A DNA stretch of 64,000 bases from Pseudomonas sp. GM48 (GTDB taxonomy: Bacteria; Pseudomonadota; Gammaproteobacteria; Pseudomonadales; Pseudomonadaceae): NCBI RefSeq assembly GCF_000282335.1, contig NZ_AKJM01000037.1, positions 44,863 through 108,862 on the forward strand, read 5' to 3'. Below are positions 54,852 through 62,990 of this stretch, one piece after another (the first letter of the stretch is position 1; the number at the start of each line of letters is the position of its first letter). Both the position numbers and the translations under genes were made by a program. The notes beneath the pieces are model-generated. The model ran no database searches, was not told the origin of the DNA, and saw only the letters and a list, made by a program, of their open reading frames with translations.

Positions 54852-55598
54852 TCAATAGATGCTGAACGGGAAGTACTTGTCGTTGATTTTCTTGTAGGTG
54901 CCGTCAGCAACGATTTCTTTCAGGGCAGCGTTCAGCTTCTCGCGGATCGGGTCCTTCTTGCGCACGGCAATACCGATCTTGTCGCTTTCTTCCACTGGGT
55001 CGCCCTTGAACTCGTAGCCACGGCCAGCGTCGCTTTTCAGCCACTCGTAGTTGACGTACTTGTCGGCCAGGATGCCGTCCAGACGGCCGGAAGTCAGGTC
55101 GAGATAGGCGTTTTCCTGGGTGTCGTAGAGTTTGACTTCAACGCCCGGCATGTTGTCTTCCATGAAGGTGCCTGCCAGGGTCGAGCGCTGGGCGCCGATC
55201 ACTTTGCCTTTCAAGGAGTCCTTGTCGGTCTTGAAGTCGACGTCTTTCTTGGCGATGAACTGCAGCTTGTTGGAGTAGTACGGGTCGGTGAAGTCCACCG
55301 CTTGCTTGCGCTCGTCGGTGATCGACATCGAGGAGATCAGGAAGTCGAACTTCTTGGCGTTGAGGGCCGGGATGATGCCGTCCCAGTCGGAGGTCACGAC
55401 CGAGCACTCGACTTTCATTTTGGCGCACAGGGCGTCGCCGATCTCTTTGTCGAAGCCGACGACATTGCCACTGGCATCTTTATTGTTGAACGGCGGGTAA
55501 GCCGCTTCGATGCCCATCTTCAGGGTCTCGGCCATGGCACCGGCGCTGAACGCCAGGGTGACGGCGGCAGCCAGGAAGACCTTTTTGTAGTTCTGCAT
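54852..55598 (-). CDS. Polar amino-acid ABC transporter substrate-binding protein
   Basis: A 248-residue periplasmic protein with a Sec signal (MQNYKKVFLAAAVTLAFSAG, cleaved after AMA). The mature part reads TLKMGIEAAYPPFNNKDASGNVVGFDKEIG..., with ISSMSITDERKQAVDFTDPYY, the SBP family 3 pattern of basic amino-acid and histidine binders. GGAGC precedes the ATG at 55598. It lies between the ATPase and the permeases. Basic amino acids are the best guess for the ligand. Confidence 0.93.
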   Translation of the reverse strand: MQNYKKVFLAAAVTLAFSAGAMAETLKMGIEAAYPPFNNKDASGNVVGFDKEIGDALCAKMKVECSVVTSDWDGIIPALNAKKFDFLISSMSITDERKQAVDFTDPYYSNKLQFIAKKDVDFKTDKDSLKGKVIGAQRSTLAGTFMEDNMPGVEVKLYDTQENAYLDLTSGRLDGILADKYVNYEWLKSDAGRGYEFKGDPVEESDKIGIAVRKKDPIREKLNAALKEIVADGTYKKINDKYFPFSIY

Positions 55599-55611
55599 GT
55601 GGATAGCTCCG

Positions 55612-56385
55612 TTAGCGGTTGCTGGACATGAATTGTTTGCAGCGTGCCGAAAGCGGGTTTTCAAACACCTGCTGTGGCGATCCTTGCTCTTCTACCAGGC
55701 CCTGGTGGAGGAACACCACTTCGCTGGAGACCTGACGGGCGAAGCCCATTTCGTGGGTCACGAGCAGCATGGTGCGGCCTTCTTCGGCCAGTGCGCGGAT
55801 GACATTAAGTACTTCCTGGACCATTTCCGGGTCAAGCGCGGAGGTGGGCTCGTCGAACAGGATGACCTTGGGCTGCATGGCCAGGGTGCGGGCGATGGCC
55901 GCCCGTTGTTGCTGGCCGCCGGACAATTGCGCCGGGTAGGCGTGGCGCTTGTCGGCGATGCCGACCTTGGCCAGCAGGGCTTCGGCGACTTCAATGGCTT
56001 CGGCCTTGCTCTGGCCGAGCACGCGGCGCGGGGCTTCGATGATGTTGTCGAGCACGCTCATGTGCGGCCACAGGTTAAAGTTTTGAAACACAAAACCGAT
56101 TTCACTGCGCAGGCGATTGATCTGCTTGCCGTCGGCGGCCACCAGCTCGCCATTCTTCGCGGCCTTGAGCTTGAGTTCTTCGCCGGCCACCAGGATCTGG
56201 CCCTGATGCGGGTTTTCCAGCAGGTTGATGCAGCGCAGGAACGTGGACTTGCCGGAGCCGGAGGAACCCAGGATCGAGATCACATCGCCGTCGCGGGCGG
56301 TCAGCGAGATGCCTTTGAGCACCTCCAGCGAACCGTAGCGTTTGTGCAAGTTGCGGATTTCAAGCGCGGGCGTGGCCTCAGCCAT
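55612..56385 (-). CDS. Polar amino-acid ABC transporter ATP-binding protein, HisP type
   Basis: The ATPase of the importer, 257 residues: Walker A GSSGSGKSTFLRCIN, signature QLSGGQQQRAAIARTLAM, Walker B VILFDEPTSALDPEM and switch His LLVTHEMGFA. The segment GKQINRLRSEIGFVFQNFNLWPHMSVLDN is typical of the PAAT subfamily. It is the first gene of the operon, 13 bases before the binding protein, so the promoter lies in 56386-56500. Confidence 0.94.
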   Translation of the reverse strand: MAEATPALEIRNLHKRYGSLEVLKGISLTARDGDVISILGSSGSGKSTFLRCINLLENPHQGQILVAGEELKLKAAKNGELVAADGKQINRLRSEIGFVFQNFNLWPHMSVLDNIIEAPRRVLGQSKAEAIEVAEALLAKVGIADKRHAYPAQLSGGQQQRAAIARTLAMQPKVILFDEPTSALDPEMVQEVLNVIRALAEEGRTMLLVTHEMGFARQVSSEVVFLHQGLVEEQGSPQQVFENPLSARCKQFMSSNR

Positions 56386-56659
56386 GTGCGTTCCTCATAT
56401 ATGTTGCGCTCCTGCTGTTGGCGGCTTTCCTGACGAGGCGGCCAACCTAGCATAGCGTTTCAATGGCAGCCAACAGCGCTACGGACGGTAAACGGCTGGC
56501 GTGTGGCAGGTTGTCGCATCGGCGCAGCAGACTGTCGCCCCATCAACAACCGAACAGCCGTTTGAACCTTGCTCGTCGATAAAAAGCGCGGTGGCTGTCG
56601 CAAAAAAAGGCGCGATGTTGCCAGCTTTGACGGGGTGTTGGAAGCGCTATCCGGCCAAA

Positions 56660-56687
56660 TGCACAGGTTGTGCACTTTTAATGTGCG
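56660..56687 (+). promoter_or_regulatory. Overlapping TGCAC dyads, likely NtrC-type enhancer of gabP
   Basis: TGCAC-N5-GTGCA at 56660-56674 overlaps TGCAC-N7-GTGC at 56671-56686. The second has the TGCAC-N7-GTGCA spacing of NtrC sites with one end mismatch. The dyads lie about 150-180 bases before a sigma-54 promoter, the usual enhancer distance. Confidence 0.55.
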
Positions 56688-56789
56688 CAGGGCCATTTTC
56701 AGGTGTGTTTCCGGTGCGCTGATTTGTCACGCAAAGTGGGTCGCAGGGTAACGTTCTGGCGAAGTGCCATTAAATTCAATGGGTTGCGA

Positions 56790-56803
56790 TGACCGTCCGG
56801 TCA
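56790..56803 (+). promoter_or_regulatory. TGACCG-TC-CGGTCA palindrome
   Basis: A perfect 6-2-6 palindrome of the GACCG-N2-CGGTC kind often bound by TetR-family repressors, 38 bases before the gabP sigma-54 promoter. It could add a second control to gabP. Confidence 0.45.
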
Positions 56804-56840
56804 AAGCGAGATCGCCGGGCTAGAGGGATTTGAAACATTT

Positions 56841-56855
56841 TGGCGCAATTATTGC
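56841..56855 (+). promoter_or_regulatory. Sigma-54 promoter of gabP
   Basis: TGGCGCAATTATTGC has GG and GC exactly ten bases apart and agrees well with the TGGCACG-N4-TTGCA consensus. The transcript would start near 56867, about 83 bases before the gabP ATG. Dyads for an activator lie upstream. Confidence 0.7.
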
Positions 56856-56949
56856 GTGCAGAATCCAGAACGCCCCGTTGGCTTCTTTTTACGAGAAGGA
56901 TCGCCGAACGGGATGCATGCATTCGCTTCTCCTTACAAAGGTAGTTTTA

Positions 56950-58341
56950 ATGAGCAGTACCCAAAGCTCTAATGGCCTCGAACAGGGGCTCAAACCGCGC
57001 CACGTGACCATGCTGTCGATTGCCGGGGTTATCGGCGCCGGCTTGTTCGTCGGCTCGGGTCACGCCATCGCCGCTGCAGGTCCGGCTGTTCTGTTGGCTT
57101 ACGCCGCCGCCGGCATGTTGGTGGTGCTGGTGATGCGCATGCTCGGCGAAATGGCCGTTGCCTCGCCGGACACAGGTTCGTTCTCGACTTACGCCGACCG
57201 CGCGATCGGTCATTGGGCCGGTTTCACCATCGGCTGGTTGTACTGGTGGTTCTGGGTGCTCGTCATCCCGTTGGAAGCCAACGCTGCCGCGACCATCCTG
57301 CATGCCTGGTTCCCTGGCGTAGACATCTGGGCCTTTGCTCTGGTCATCACGATGCTGCTGACCGTGACCAACCTCTTCAGCGTAAAGAACTACGGTGAAT
57401 TCGAGTTCTGGTTTGCCCTGATCAAAGTGTTGGCGATCATCGGTTTCATCATTCTCGGCGTAGCGGCGATCTTCGGCTTCCTGCCGAACAGCCAGGTCAG
57501 CGGTGTTTCGCATCTGTTCGACACCCAAGGCTTCCTGCCAAACGGCATGGGCGCTGTACTGGGTGCCATCCTGACCACCATGTTCTCCTTCATGGGTACC
57601 GAAATCGTGACCATCGCGGCCGCGGAATCGAAAAACCCTGGCAAGCAAATCTCCAAGGCCACCAACTCGGTGATCTGGCGGATCGGTTTGTTCTACCTCG
57701 TGTCGATCTTCATCGTTGTGGCCCTGGTGCCTTGGAACGACCCGGTTCTGGCCAGCCTCGGCTCCTACCAGACCGTGCTTGAGCGCATGGGCATCCCGAA
57801 TGCCAAGATTATCGTCGACATCGTGGTACTGGTTGCCGTGACCAGTTGCCTGAACTCGGCGCTCTACACGTCGTCGCGTATGTTGTTCTCCCTGGGCAAG
57901 CGCGGTGATGCACCGGCCATGTCCACGCGCACCAACAAAAGTGGCACGCCTTACTGGGCGGTCATGTTGTCCACTGGCGCAGCGTTCCTGGCAACATTCG
58001 CCAACTACGTGGCCCCGGCTGCGGTGTTCGAATTCCTGCTGGCCAGCTCCGGCGCCATCGCGCTGCTGGTGTACCTGGTGATCGCGATTTCGCAACTGCG
58101 CATGCGTAAGCAGCGTATAGCGCGCGGGGAGAAAATCGCCTTCAGCATGTGGCTGTTCCCGGGTCTGACCTACGCGGTGATCGTATTCATCGTTGCGGCC
58201 CTGACCATCATGCTGTTCCAGGATGCCCATCGTGTGGAAATCCTCGCGACCGGCTTGCTCAGTGCCCTGGTAGTAGCGGCCGGCTTGCTGGTTGCGCGCC
58301 GTCGCAAACTGGAAAAGCGTGGCGCGGTAGTGCTGAACTGA
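56950..58341 (+). CDS. gabP: GABA permease GabP
   Basis: An inner-membrane amino-acid/proton symporter of 463 residues in the APC family: HVTMLSIAGVIGAGLFVGSG opens the first helix, EMAVASPDTGSFSTYADRAIG and the FSFMGTEIVTIAAAESKNPG segment follow, with about twelve helices in all. The strong likeness to GabP (ILHAWFPGVDIWAFAL and so on) makes 4-aminobutyrate the likely substrate, though related permeases take other amino acids. The start at 56950 follows AAAGG. It is probably monocistronic, expressed from a sigma-54 promoter under nitrogen control. Confidence 0.9.
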   Translation: MSSTQSSNGLEQGLKPRHVTMLSIAGVIGAGLFVGSGHAIAAAGPAVLLAYAAAGMLVVLVMRMLGEMAVASPDTGSFSTYADRAIGHWAGFTIGWLYWWFWVLVIPLEANAAATILHAWFPGVDIWAFALVITMLLTVTNLFSVKNYGEFEFWFALIKVLAIIGFIILGVAAIFGFLPNSQVSGVSHLFDTQGFLPNGMGAVLGAILTTMFSFMGTEIVTIAAAESKNPGKQISKATNSVIWRIGLFYLVSIFIVVALVPWNDPVLASLGSYQTVLERMGIPNAKIIVDIVVLVAVTSCLNSALYTSSRMLFSLGKRGDAPAMSTRTNKSGTPYWAVMLSTGAAFLATFANYVAPAAVFEFLLASSGAIALLVYLVIAISQLRMRKQRIARGEKIAFSMWLFPGLTYAVIVFIVAALTIMLFQDAHRVEILATGLLSALVVAAGLLVARRRKLEKRGAVVLN

Positions 58342-58358
58342 TCCATATCGCGTAATGC

Positions 58359-58398
58359 AAAACGGCCGCTGTCAGTGATGACGAGCGGCCGTTTTTGT
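58359..58398 (+). terminator. gabP terminator, twin of 59170-59213
   Basis: AACGGCCGCT and AGCGGCCGTT pair around a loop that reads GTCAGTGATGACG; a T run follows. The same hairpin, at 38 of 42 positions, recurs at 59170-59213 on the other side of the VapBC pair. Confidence 0.92.
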
Positions 58399-58418
58399 TT
58401 CTGTCGATTGCTCTGTGT

Positions 58419-58826
58419 TCATTCGACATGAACCCAGTCTTCTACACGCAACCCCGGAACACGCTCGAACTCCCGCAGGTTGTTAGTGACCACGATAAAC
58501 CCGCGTGAGCGTGCGTGCCCGGCAATCATTTGGTCGTACGGGCCTATGGGGGTGCCGGCCTTTGCCAGTTCGGATCGGATCATTCCGGTGTGTGCTGCCG
58601 CTTCGTTATCGAAGGGCAGGACCTCAAGTCGGGCAGCGAAGCCCTCGATGACCGCCAGGTTTTTTTCGGGGGCTGCTGACTTTTCCGCTCCGTAGATCAG
58701 TTCCATCAGCGTTATCGCACTGATGCACAGTTGGCCGTGATGACGGTTGAACGCCTCCCGTACCGCCTGTGGTTTGTTCTTGATGGTGAAGATGCAGATG
58801 TTGGTATCGAGCATGTACTTGATCAT
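58419..58826 (-). CDS. vapC: VapC-family toxin (PIN-domain RNase)
   Basis: A 135-residue PIN-domain ribonuclease. The acidic residues of the active site are Asp7 in MIKYMLDTNICIF, Glu42-region in ITLMELIYGAEKS and GPYDQMIAGHARSRGFIVVTNN. This is the tRNA(fMet)-type VapC form. The ATG overlaps the vapB stop (TGATG). It is lethal to translation unless bound by VapB. The pair lies between two copies of the same terminator. Confidence 0.94.
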   Translation of the reverse strand: MIKYMLDTNICIFTIKNKPQAVREAFNRHHGQLCISAITLMELIYGAEKSAAPEKNLAVIEGFAARLEVLPFDNEAAAHTGMIRSELAKAGTPIGPYDQMIAGHARSRGFIVVTNNLREFERVPGLRVEDWVHVE

Positions 58827-59056
58827 CAGAACGACTCACGCTCCTGTTCGGCAGGTTGCTCGCGATCGGTCATGAAGTCTGCCGTGACGCTTTCGCCATC
58901 GAACCAACTGTCCCAGGTTTCACCAGCGGGCGTGATGATGCGGGTTCTGCCGACGGCGACGACGTCGACCCGTTTCACGTCGCTTGGCATGGCCACAGCT
59001 TTTGGCAGGCGAACGGCCTGGCTTCGATTGCTCATGAAAAGGGTTGTCTGTTCCAT
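58826..59056 (-). CDS. vapB: VapB-family antitoxin
   Basis: A 76-residue antitoxin with an N-terminal AbrB/MazE-type DNA-binding domain (MEQTTLFMSNRSQAVRLPKAV) and a C-terminal toxin-binding tail. AGGAGG precedes the ATG at 59056. It neutralises VapC and represses the operon. The upstream part of the longer open frame is not supported. Confidence 0.93.
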   Translation of the reverse strand: MEQTTLFMSNRSQAVRLPKAVAMPSDVKRVDVVAVGRTRIITPAGETWDSWFDGESVTADFMTDREQPAEQERESF

Positions 59057-59169
59057 TTGGGCCTCCTGCGCCTTTGCTGACGCTTTGAGTCCAAAGGATA
59101 GGTTTTGTGTTGGATATGTCAATGGGATATACGCGGCGCCTGACGGAAGGAAAGCGCCCAATTCAGAGC

Positions 59170-59213
59170 AAAAAAACGGCCGCTGTCAGTGATGAGAAGC
59201 GGCCGTGTTTGTT
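59170..59213. terminator. Terminator, twin of 58359-58398
   Basis: A near-identical copy of the gabP terminator hairpin. On the minus strand a run of T follows it, so it ends the gene at 59227-59676. Confidence 0.88.
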
Positions 59214-59226
59214 CAAGCAGCAACAC

Positions 59227-59676
59227 TTACTCGGCTTTTTCTTCCGGTACTTCCAGCGACTCGCGGTAGACATCCAGTGCCGCGCCGAAATCGGCGATGA
59301 ACTGTGGCTCGCTCAGCCATGCCTGGGCGGCGTCGCGGTCCATGCCGTCGGCCCACATGCGGTAGTCGATCAGCATGTCGGCGGCCAGGTGGGTGGCGGC
59401 CATGCCTTCGTCGTCGGCGTTTTCCATGTCCAGCAGTTCTGGATGGTCGATGATGATAAAGGCGAGGTTCGTCAGCAACACCGAGAGCATTTCGCTGCGG
59501 CTGACGGCTTCGGCGTCGCGCATTTTGCTGAACATCGCCAGGGTGTATTCCGGGATCGGCTCGGGGAAATCGGGCAGGTCCTGATCCACGATGGATTTTC
59601 TGCCGACCATGCGGATTTGCTTGGCTTTGGCTTTTGCACGCTTGGCGCGTTTCTGTTGCTTGTTCAGGGAGGCCAT
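59227..59676 (-). CDS. Hypothetical protein, basic N-terminus (paralogue 1)
   Basis: A 149-residue protein of no known family. It begins with a strongly basic stretch MASLNKQQKRAKRAKAKAKQ and continues acidic and helical, ending IADFGAALDVYRESLEVPEE. No signal peptide or membrane segment is present. Its basic tail suggests nucleic-acid or ribosome contact. It is a paralogue of the next gene (shared KAKAKQ start, AAxA..EYRxWs and AWIE.P.F.ADY patterns). The pair is likely co-transcribed. Confidence 0.75.
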   Translation of the reverse strand: MASLNKQQKRAKRAKAKAKQIRMVGRKSIVDQDLPDFPEPIPEYTLAMFSKMRDAEAVSRSEMLSVLLTNLAFIIIDHPELLDMENADDEGMAATHLAADMLIDYRMWADGMDRDAAQAWLSEPQFIADFGAALDVYRESLEVPEEKAE

Positions 59677-59682
59677 GGGAAC

Positions 59683-60099
59683 TCAGTTCGGTTTCTGTTG
59701 GGTTTGCGCGGCAATGGCGTCGGACGCCGCCACGTAGTCGGCCTGGAAGGCCGGTGATTCGATCCACGCCAGGGCGCCGGCCTCGTCGGTTTCCGTGGAC
59801 CATTGACGGTACTCGATCAGTGCGGCAAGGATGAAGTCCATCGCGCCTTCCTCGCCTTCCTGCTCGTACACCAGTTCCAGCAGCGGGTCTTCGAGGAAGG
59901 CCGTGCACATGGCTTGCTGGCTGACTTTTTCGGCGTCGATCATTTTCTTGAACAGCTCGGTCAGGTCAACCGACTCGAAGTCGATGCGATCGTCGTTCGG
60001 GTCCAGTTCGACCGGCGCGGCCGCCCGCTGGGTGCGGTTCTGCTTGGCCTTGGCCTTGGCGCGGGAGGCGCGTTTGTGCTGCTTGTTGGCGGAGGCCAT
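59683..60099 (-). CDS. Hypothetical protein, basic N-terminus (paralogue 2)
   Basis: A 138-residue protein that shares MASANKQHKRASRAKAKAKQ with the gene just downstream and the same length and C-terminal helices (IEYRQWSTETDEAGALAWIE). The two arose by tandem duplication. The gap between them is six bases, so they form an operon, probably with the hydrolase upstream. Function unknown. Confidence 0.75.
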   Translation of the reverse strand: MASANKQHKRASRAKAKAKQNRTQRAAAPVELDPNDDRIDFESVDLTELFKKMIDAEKVSQQAMCTAFLEDPLLELVYEQEGEEGAMDFILAALIEYRQWSTETDEAGALAWIESPAFQADYVAASDAIAAQTQQKPN

Positions 60100-60135
60100 G
60101 GGCGTCGTTCCGTATTCGTTGAAAGGGCAATTGAC

Positions 60136-61110
60136 TTAGCTGCGCGGTACTCGCCGCCCGGGGGTATCGGGGGCCAGTTCGCCGTTTTGCAGCCAGGACA
60201 GTGCAATGGGCCATAGTGTGGCTTGGTATGCGCTGCGAAAAAAGGCGAAATGTCCGACTTCTTCTTCGCCGATGTCTTCGGGATGGATACGCAGGTGGGA
60301 GTTTGTGCTGCCGGTGAAGTAGCCGAGCAGGCGTTCGATGGCCGGGACCGTGCCGTAGGGATCGTCGCTGATGCTGATGGCCAGGGTTTGCGCGGTAACA
60401 CCGGCAAAGGGCAGTTGCCCGGAGGTTGTGCTGATCGCGCGGCCGCTGGGGCGTTTTTCGTAACGGGCAGTGGAGAGGCTCCAGTCACGAACCACACCAG
60501 CGGGTGTGTCTTCCAGCCAGCCGAGGCGTTTGCCCGGGAAGTAGCCATAGATCATCGTCACCAGCGGCATCAGTACATGCCACTTGCCGAACATGCGCCA
60601 GCGATGGGCAGGCGCATAGTCGCGCCAGTAGGCGAATTGCGCACCGACCGTCACCAGGCGCCGGATCAGGTGCCCGGACGCCCCCAGGCCCGCTGCACAG
60701 CCGCCAAAGCTGTGGCCGACCACATCGATAGGCTGTCCGGGAAACTCACGCTGTGCGCGCTTGAGCATCGCCTCGAAATCCAGCGCTCCCCAATCGGTCC
60801 ATGAAGCCTGGAGACCTTTGAGCGATGCCGGCCGCGACTCACCGATGCCGCGGTAGTCGTAGGTGATGACATCGAAGCCGTGGGCGAACAGGTAGTCGGC
60901 GAAGCGCGAGTAATGACGACAACGAACCGAGGTGGCGGCGTTGATGATCACGACCGGACGAGTGGCGTGCCGAGAAGGGTGTCGCCAGGTGAAGCCACCG
61001 AGGACAAAGCCGTCTGCAGCGGTTTCCTTGAACGGTTCGCCGGACGCGACGCATTGCAATGGCAACTCGATTTGAGTTGGAACGAGTGAAGGCGTGTCCT
61101 GCAAATTCAT
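60136..61110 (-). CDS. Alpha/beta hydrolase
   Basis: A 324-residue alpha/beta-hydrolase-fold protein. The nucleophile elbow is VVGHSFGG (Ser about residue 144), the oxyanion region RHYSRFADYLFAHGFDVITYDYRGIGES is typical, and the C-terminal DIGEEEVGHFAFFR could hold the catalytic His. Such proteins include serine esterases and lipase-like enzymes; the substrate is not known. I use the ATG at 61110 (AAGGTCC upstream). No signal peptide is seen. The two small paralogues follow on the same strand. Confidence 0.83.
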   Translation of the reverse strand: MNLQDTPSLVPTQIELPLQCVASGEPFKETAADGFVLGGFTWRHPSRHATRPVVIINAATSVRCRHYSRFADYLFAHGFDVITYDYRGIGESRPASLKGLQASWTDWGALDFEAMLKRAQREFPGQPIDVVGHSFGGCAAGLGASGHLIRRLVTVGAQFAYWRDYAPAHRWRMFGKWHVLMPLVTMIYGYFPGKRLGWLEDTPAGVVRDWSLSTARYEKRPSGRAISTTSGQLPFAGVTAQTLAISISDDPYGTVPAIERLLGYFTGSTNSHLRIHPEDIGEEEVGHFAFFRSAYQATLWPIALSWLQNGELAPDTPGRRVPRS

Positions 61111-61178
61111 CGGCGTCGGACCTTTACGGGTAGCTGCCAACGATAGTCTTGATGTCGTTGATGAACAATCCATTGGCC

Positions 61179-62237
61179 TCAACGCAGTGATTGATCGAGC
61201 AGTCGTTCTTCAAGTGCTGCCCGTTCCCGATCCAGTTCGTTACGGAGTTCCTCTTCACTCGGCAGGACGAGCTTGTACTTGCTGGCGAACAGTTGTTCAT
61301 TTCCTTCAAGCACCGAGTAACGCACCACGGATTCATCTTTTTGCGCACAGAGAATGATGCCGACAGTGGGGCCGTCTTCCACGCCGCGTTTCAGGTCGTC
61401 GTACATGCGCACGTACATGTCCATCTGCCCCACATCCTGATGGGTCAGTTCACCGCGCTTGATATCGAAGATGACGAAGCACTTGAGCAAGTAGTTGTAG
61501 AACACCAGATCGATGTAGAAGTCTTTGCTGTCGGTACTGATGCGTTGCTGGCGGGCAATGAACGCGAAGCCCTTGCCCAGCTCCAGCAAGAAGCCTTGCA
61601 GTTGTTCGATCAACGCTTGTTCGATCTCGCTTTCCTGAAGCTTGCCGGCATTGGGTAAACCCAGAAACTCCAGTACCACCGGATCACGGATGAAATCCCG
61701 AGGGCTGGCCTTCATGTTTTGAATGTTGGTGGCGGCCTCCTGCTTGACACTGCCGCGATCGCGGCTCGCCAGCAGGCGTTCGTAGTACAAGGTATTGATC
61801 TGGCGTTCCAGGGCGCGGCTTGACCAGTTTTGGATGGCTGATTCATTCATGTACCAGAGACGGGCGCTGTCGTTGTCGACCCGAAGCAGACGGCGGTAGT
61901 GGGTCCAGCTCAATTCGGAACGCACTGCGTTCCAAATTGGAAAAGTTTGATAAAAATCTCGCATATAACGCAGATTGCGCTCGTCAAAACCTTTGCCGAA
62001 GTCGGCACTGAGCACTTTCGCCAAAGTGGCCAGTAAACGTTTGCCATACCTCGCCCGCCGAGCCCCCTCCTGCTCGAACTCGACAATATGTCGCCCGATC
62101 TGCCAACAGGTTTGCACTTGAGCGGTATCGACCGCCCGAAGCACCTTCTGGCGTGCCTGATGGATCAGTTTGCCAAGGTTGCCCAGCAGTGAAGCCAGAT
62201 AGGGGTCGTGAGTGTCGTTGGGTGTGAGGGCCGTCAT
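61179..62237 (-). CDS. YhcG/DUF1016-type PDDEXK nuclease
   Basis: A 352-residue protein with the N-terminal DUF1016 helical domain (ARQKVLRAVDTAQVQTCWQIG and YGKRLLATLAKVLSADFGKGF) and a C-terminal PD-(D/E)xK nuclease (DFYIDLVFYNYLLKCFVIFDIKRGELTHQD, with the DIK segment). Such genes are common in accessory regions near restriction-modification or phage-defence loci. The start at 62237 is after a weak binding site. No partner is evident here, but it lies in the accessory stretch after VapBC. A role in defence or DNA repair is inference. Confidence 0.9.
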   Translation of the reverse strand: MTALTPNDTHDPYLASLLGNLGKLIHQARQKVLRAVDTAQVQTCWQIGRHIVEFEQEGARRARYGKRLLATLAKVLSADFGKGFDERNLRYMRDFYQTFPIWNAVRSELSWTHYRRLLRVDNDSARLWYMNESAIQNWSSRALERQINTLYYERLLASRDRGSVKQEAATNIQNMKASPRDFIRDPVVLEFLGLPNAGKLQESEIEQALIEQLQGFLLELGKGFAFIARQQRISTDSKDFYIDLVFYNYLLKCFVIFDIKRGELTHQDVGQMDMYVRMYDDLKRGVEDGPTVGIILCAQKDESVVRYSVLEGNEQLFASKYKLVLPSEEELRNELDRERAALEERLLDQSLR

Positions 62238-62491
62238 GAGGTCTTCCGCAGCAGATTGGACAGCGAAAGAGAATGGCAAGTGAGCACCCTTCGAAGCTGC
62301 CGGGAGTTACTGAGAAACAGGCAGGAAATACCGGGTTCGCTGGCAGGACGTATCGGAGGGCAGGCGAGGGCTGAGGAACAAATAGCGTAGTACGTTTCGT
62401 ACTCAGGCCAAATCAATCTAAAACCCCTGCCTCCGACCGGAAATCCAAAGGATGTAACGATTGGGTTCTGTAGAGCCCGGGAGTCGTCATC

Positions 62492-62941
62492 ATGAAATAC
62501 CTCCATTCACTCCTGTTGCCCCTCACCGCCGTAGGCGTGCTGATGTTTCCAGCGATGTCGCCCGCCACCAGTCTTGAGCCCATCGACAGCACGGGCGTGC
62601 AGGTGCAAAGCCAGGAGCAAAACGGCATTGCCTACCTGTCCGGCGGTATCGGCGAGGATGAGTCCAAGGCCATCCAGCAGACCACTGGTTACAACCTGCA
62701 CATGACGTTTTCTGTCGGGTCGGGGAATGAATACACTTCTGACGTGACCGTCGTTATTCAGAAAGCCCCGGGGCAAACCGTGCTGACGCTCAATAACGCC
62801 GGTCCGCTGGTTTACGTGAAACTGCCTGCCGGTAAGTACACGGTCATTGCAACGCGCAACGGCGAAACACGGCATGACGTTGCCGATGTCGGTAGTGGTG
62901 CGGCGCGTAACCTGGTTTTCCACTGGAATGATGCGAGTTAA
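62492..62941 (+). CDS. Secreted protein with carboxypeptidase-regulatory-like domain
   Basis: A 149-residue exported protein with a Sec signal peptide (MKYLHSLLLPLTAVGVLMFP, cleaved near AMSPA). The mature part has a beta-sandwich-like pattern (YNLHMTFSVGSGNEYTSDVTVVI and GPLVYVKLPAGKYTVIATRNG), as in carboxypeptidase regulatory or PEGA-like domains. No enzymatic residues are seen. Such proteins are widespread in Pseudomonas with unknown role. It ends before a bidirectional hairpin terminator. Confidence 0.72.
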   Translation: MKYLHSLLLPLTAVGVLMFPAMSPATSLEPIDSTGVQVQSQEQNGIAYLSGGIGEDESKAIQQTTGYNLHMTFSVGSGNEYTSDVTVVIQKAPGQTVLTLNNAGPLVYVKLPAGKYTVIATRNGETRHDVADVGSGAARNLVFHWNDAS

Positions 62942-62953
62942 CGAGAAGCTCTA

Positions 62954-62990
62954 AACCCTGAGTCCTGCGACTCAGGGTTGTTCGTTATTA
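62954..62990. terminator. Bidirectional terminator
   Basis: AACCCTGAGTC and GACTCAGGGTT form an 11-base stem around CTGC. The right arm includes the stop codon of the convergent gene, so both genes can share it. Confidence 0.85.
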
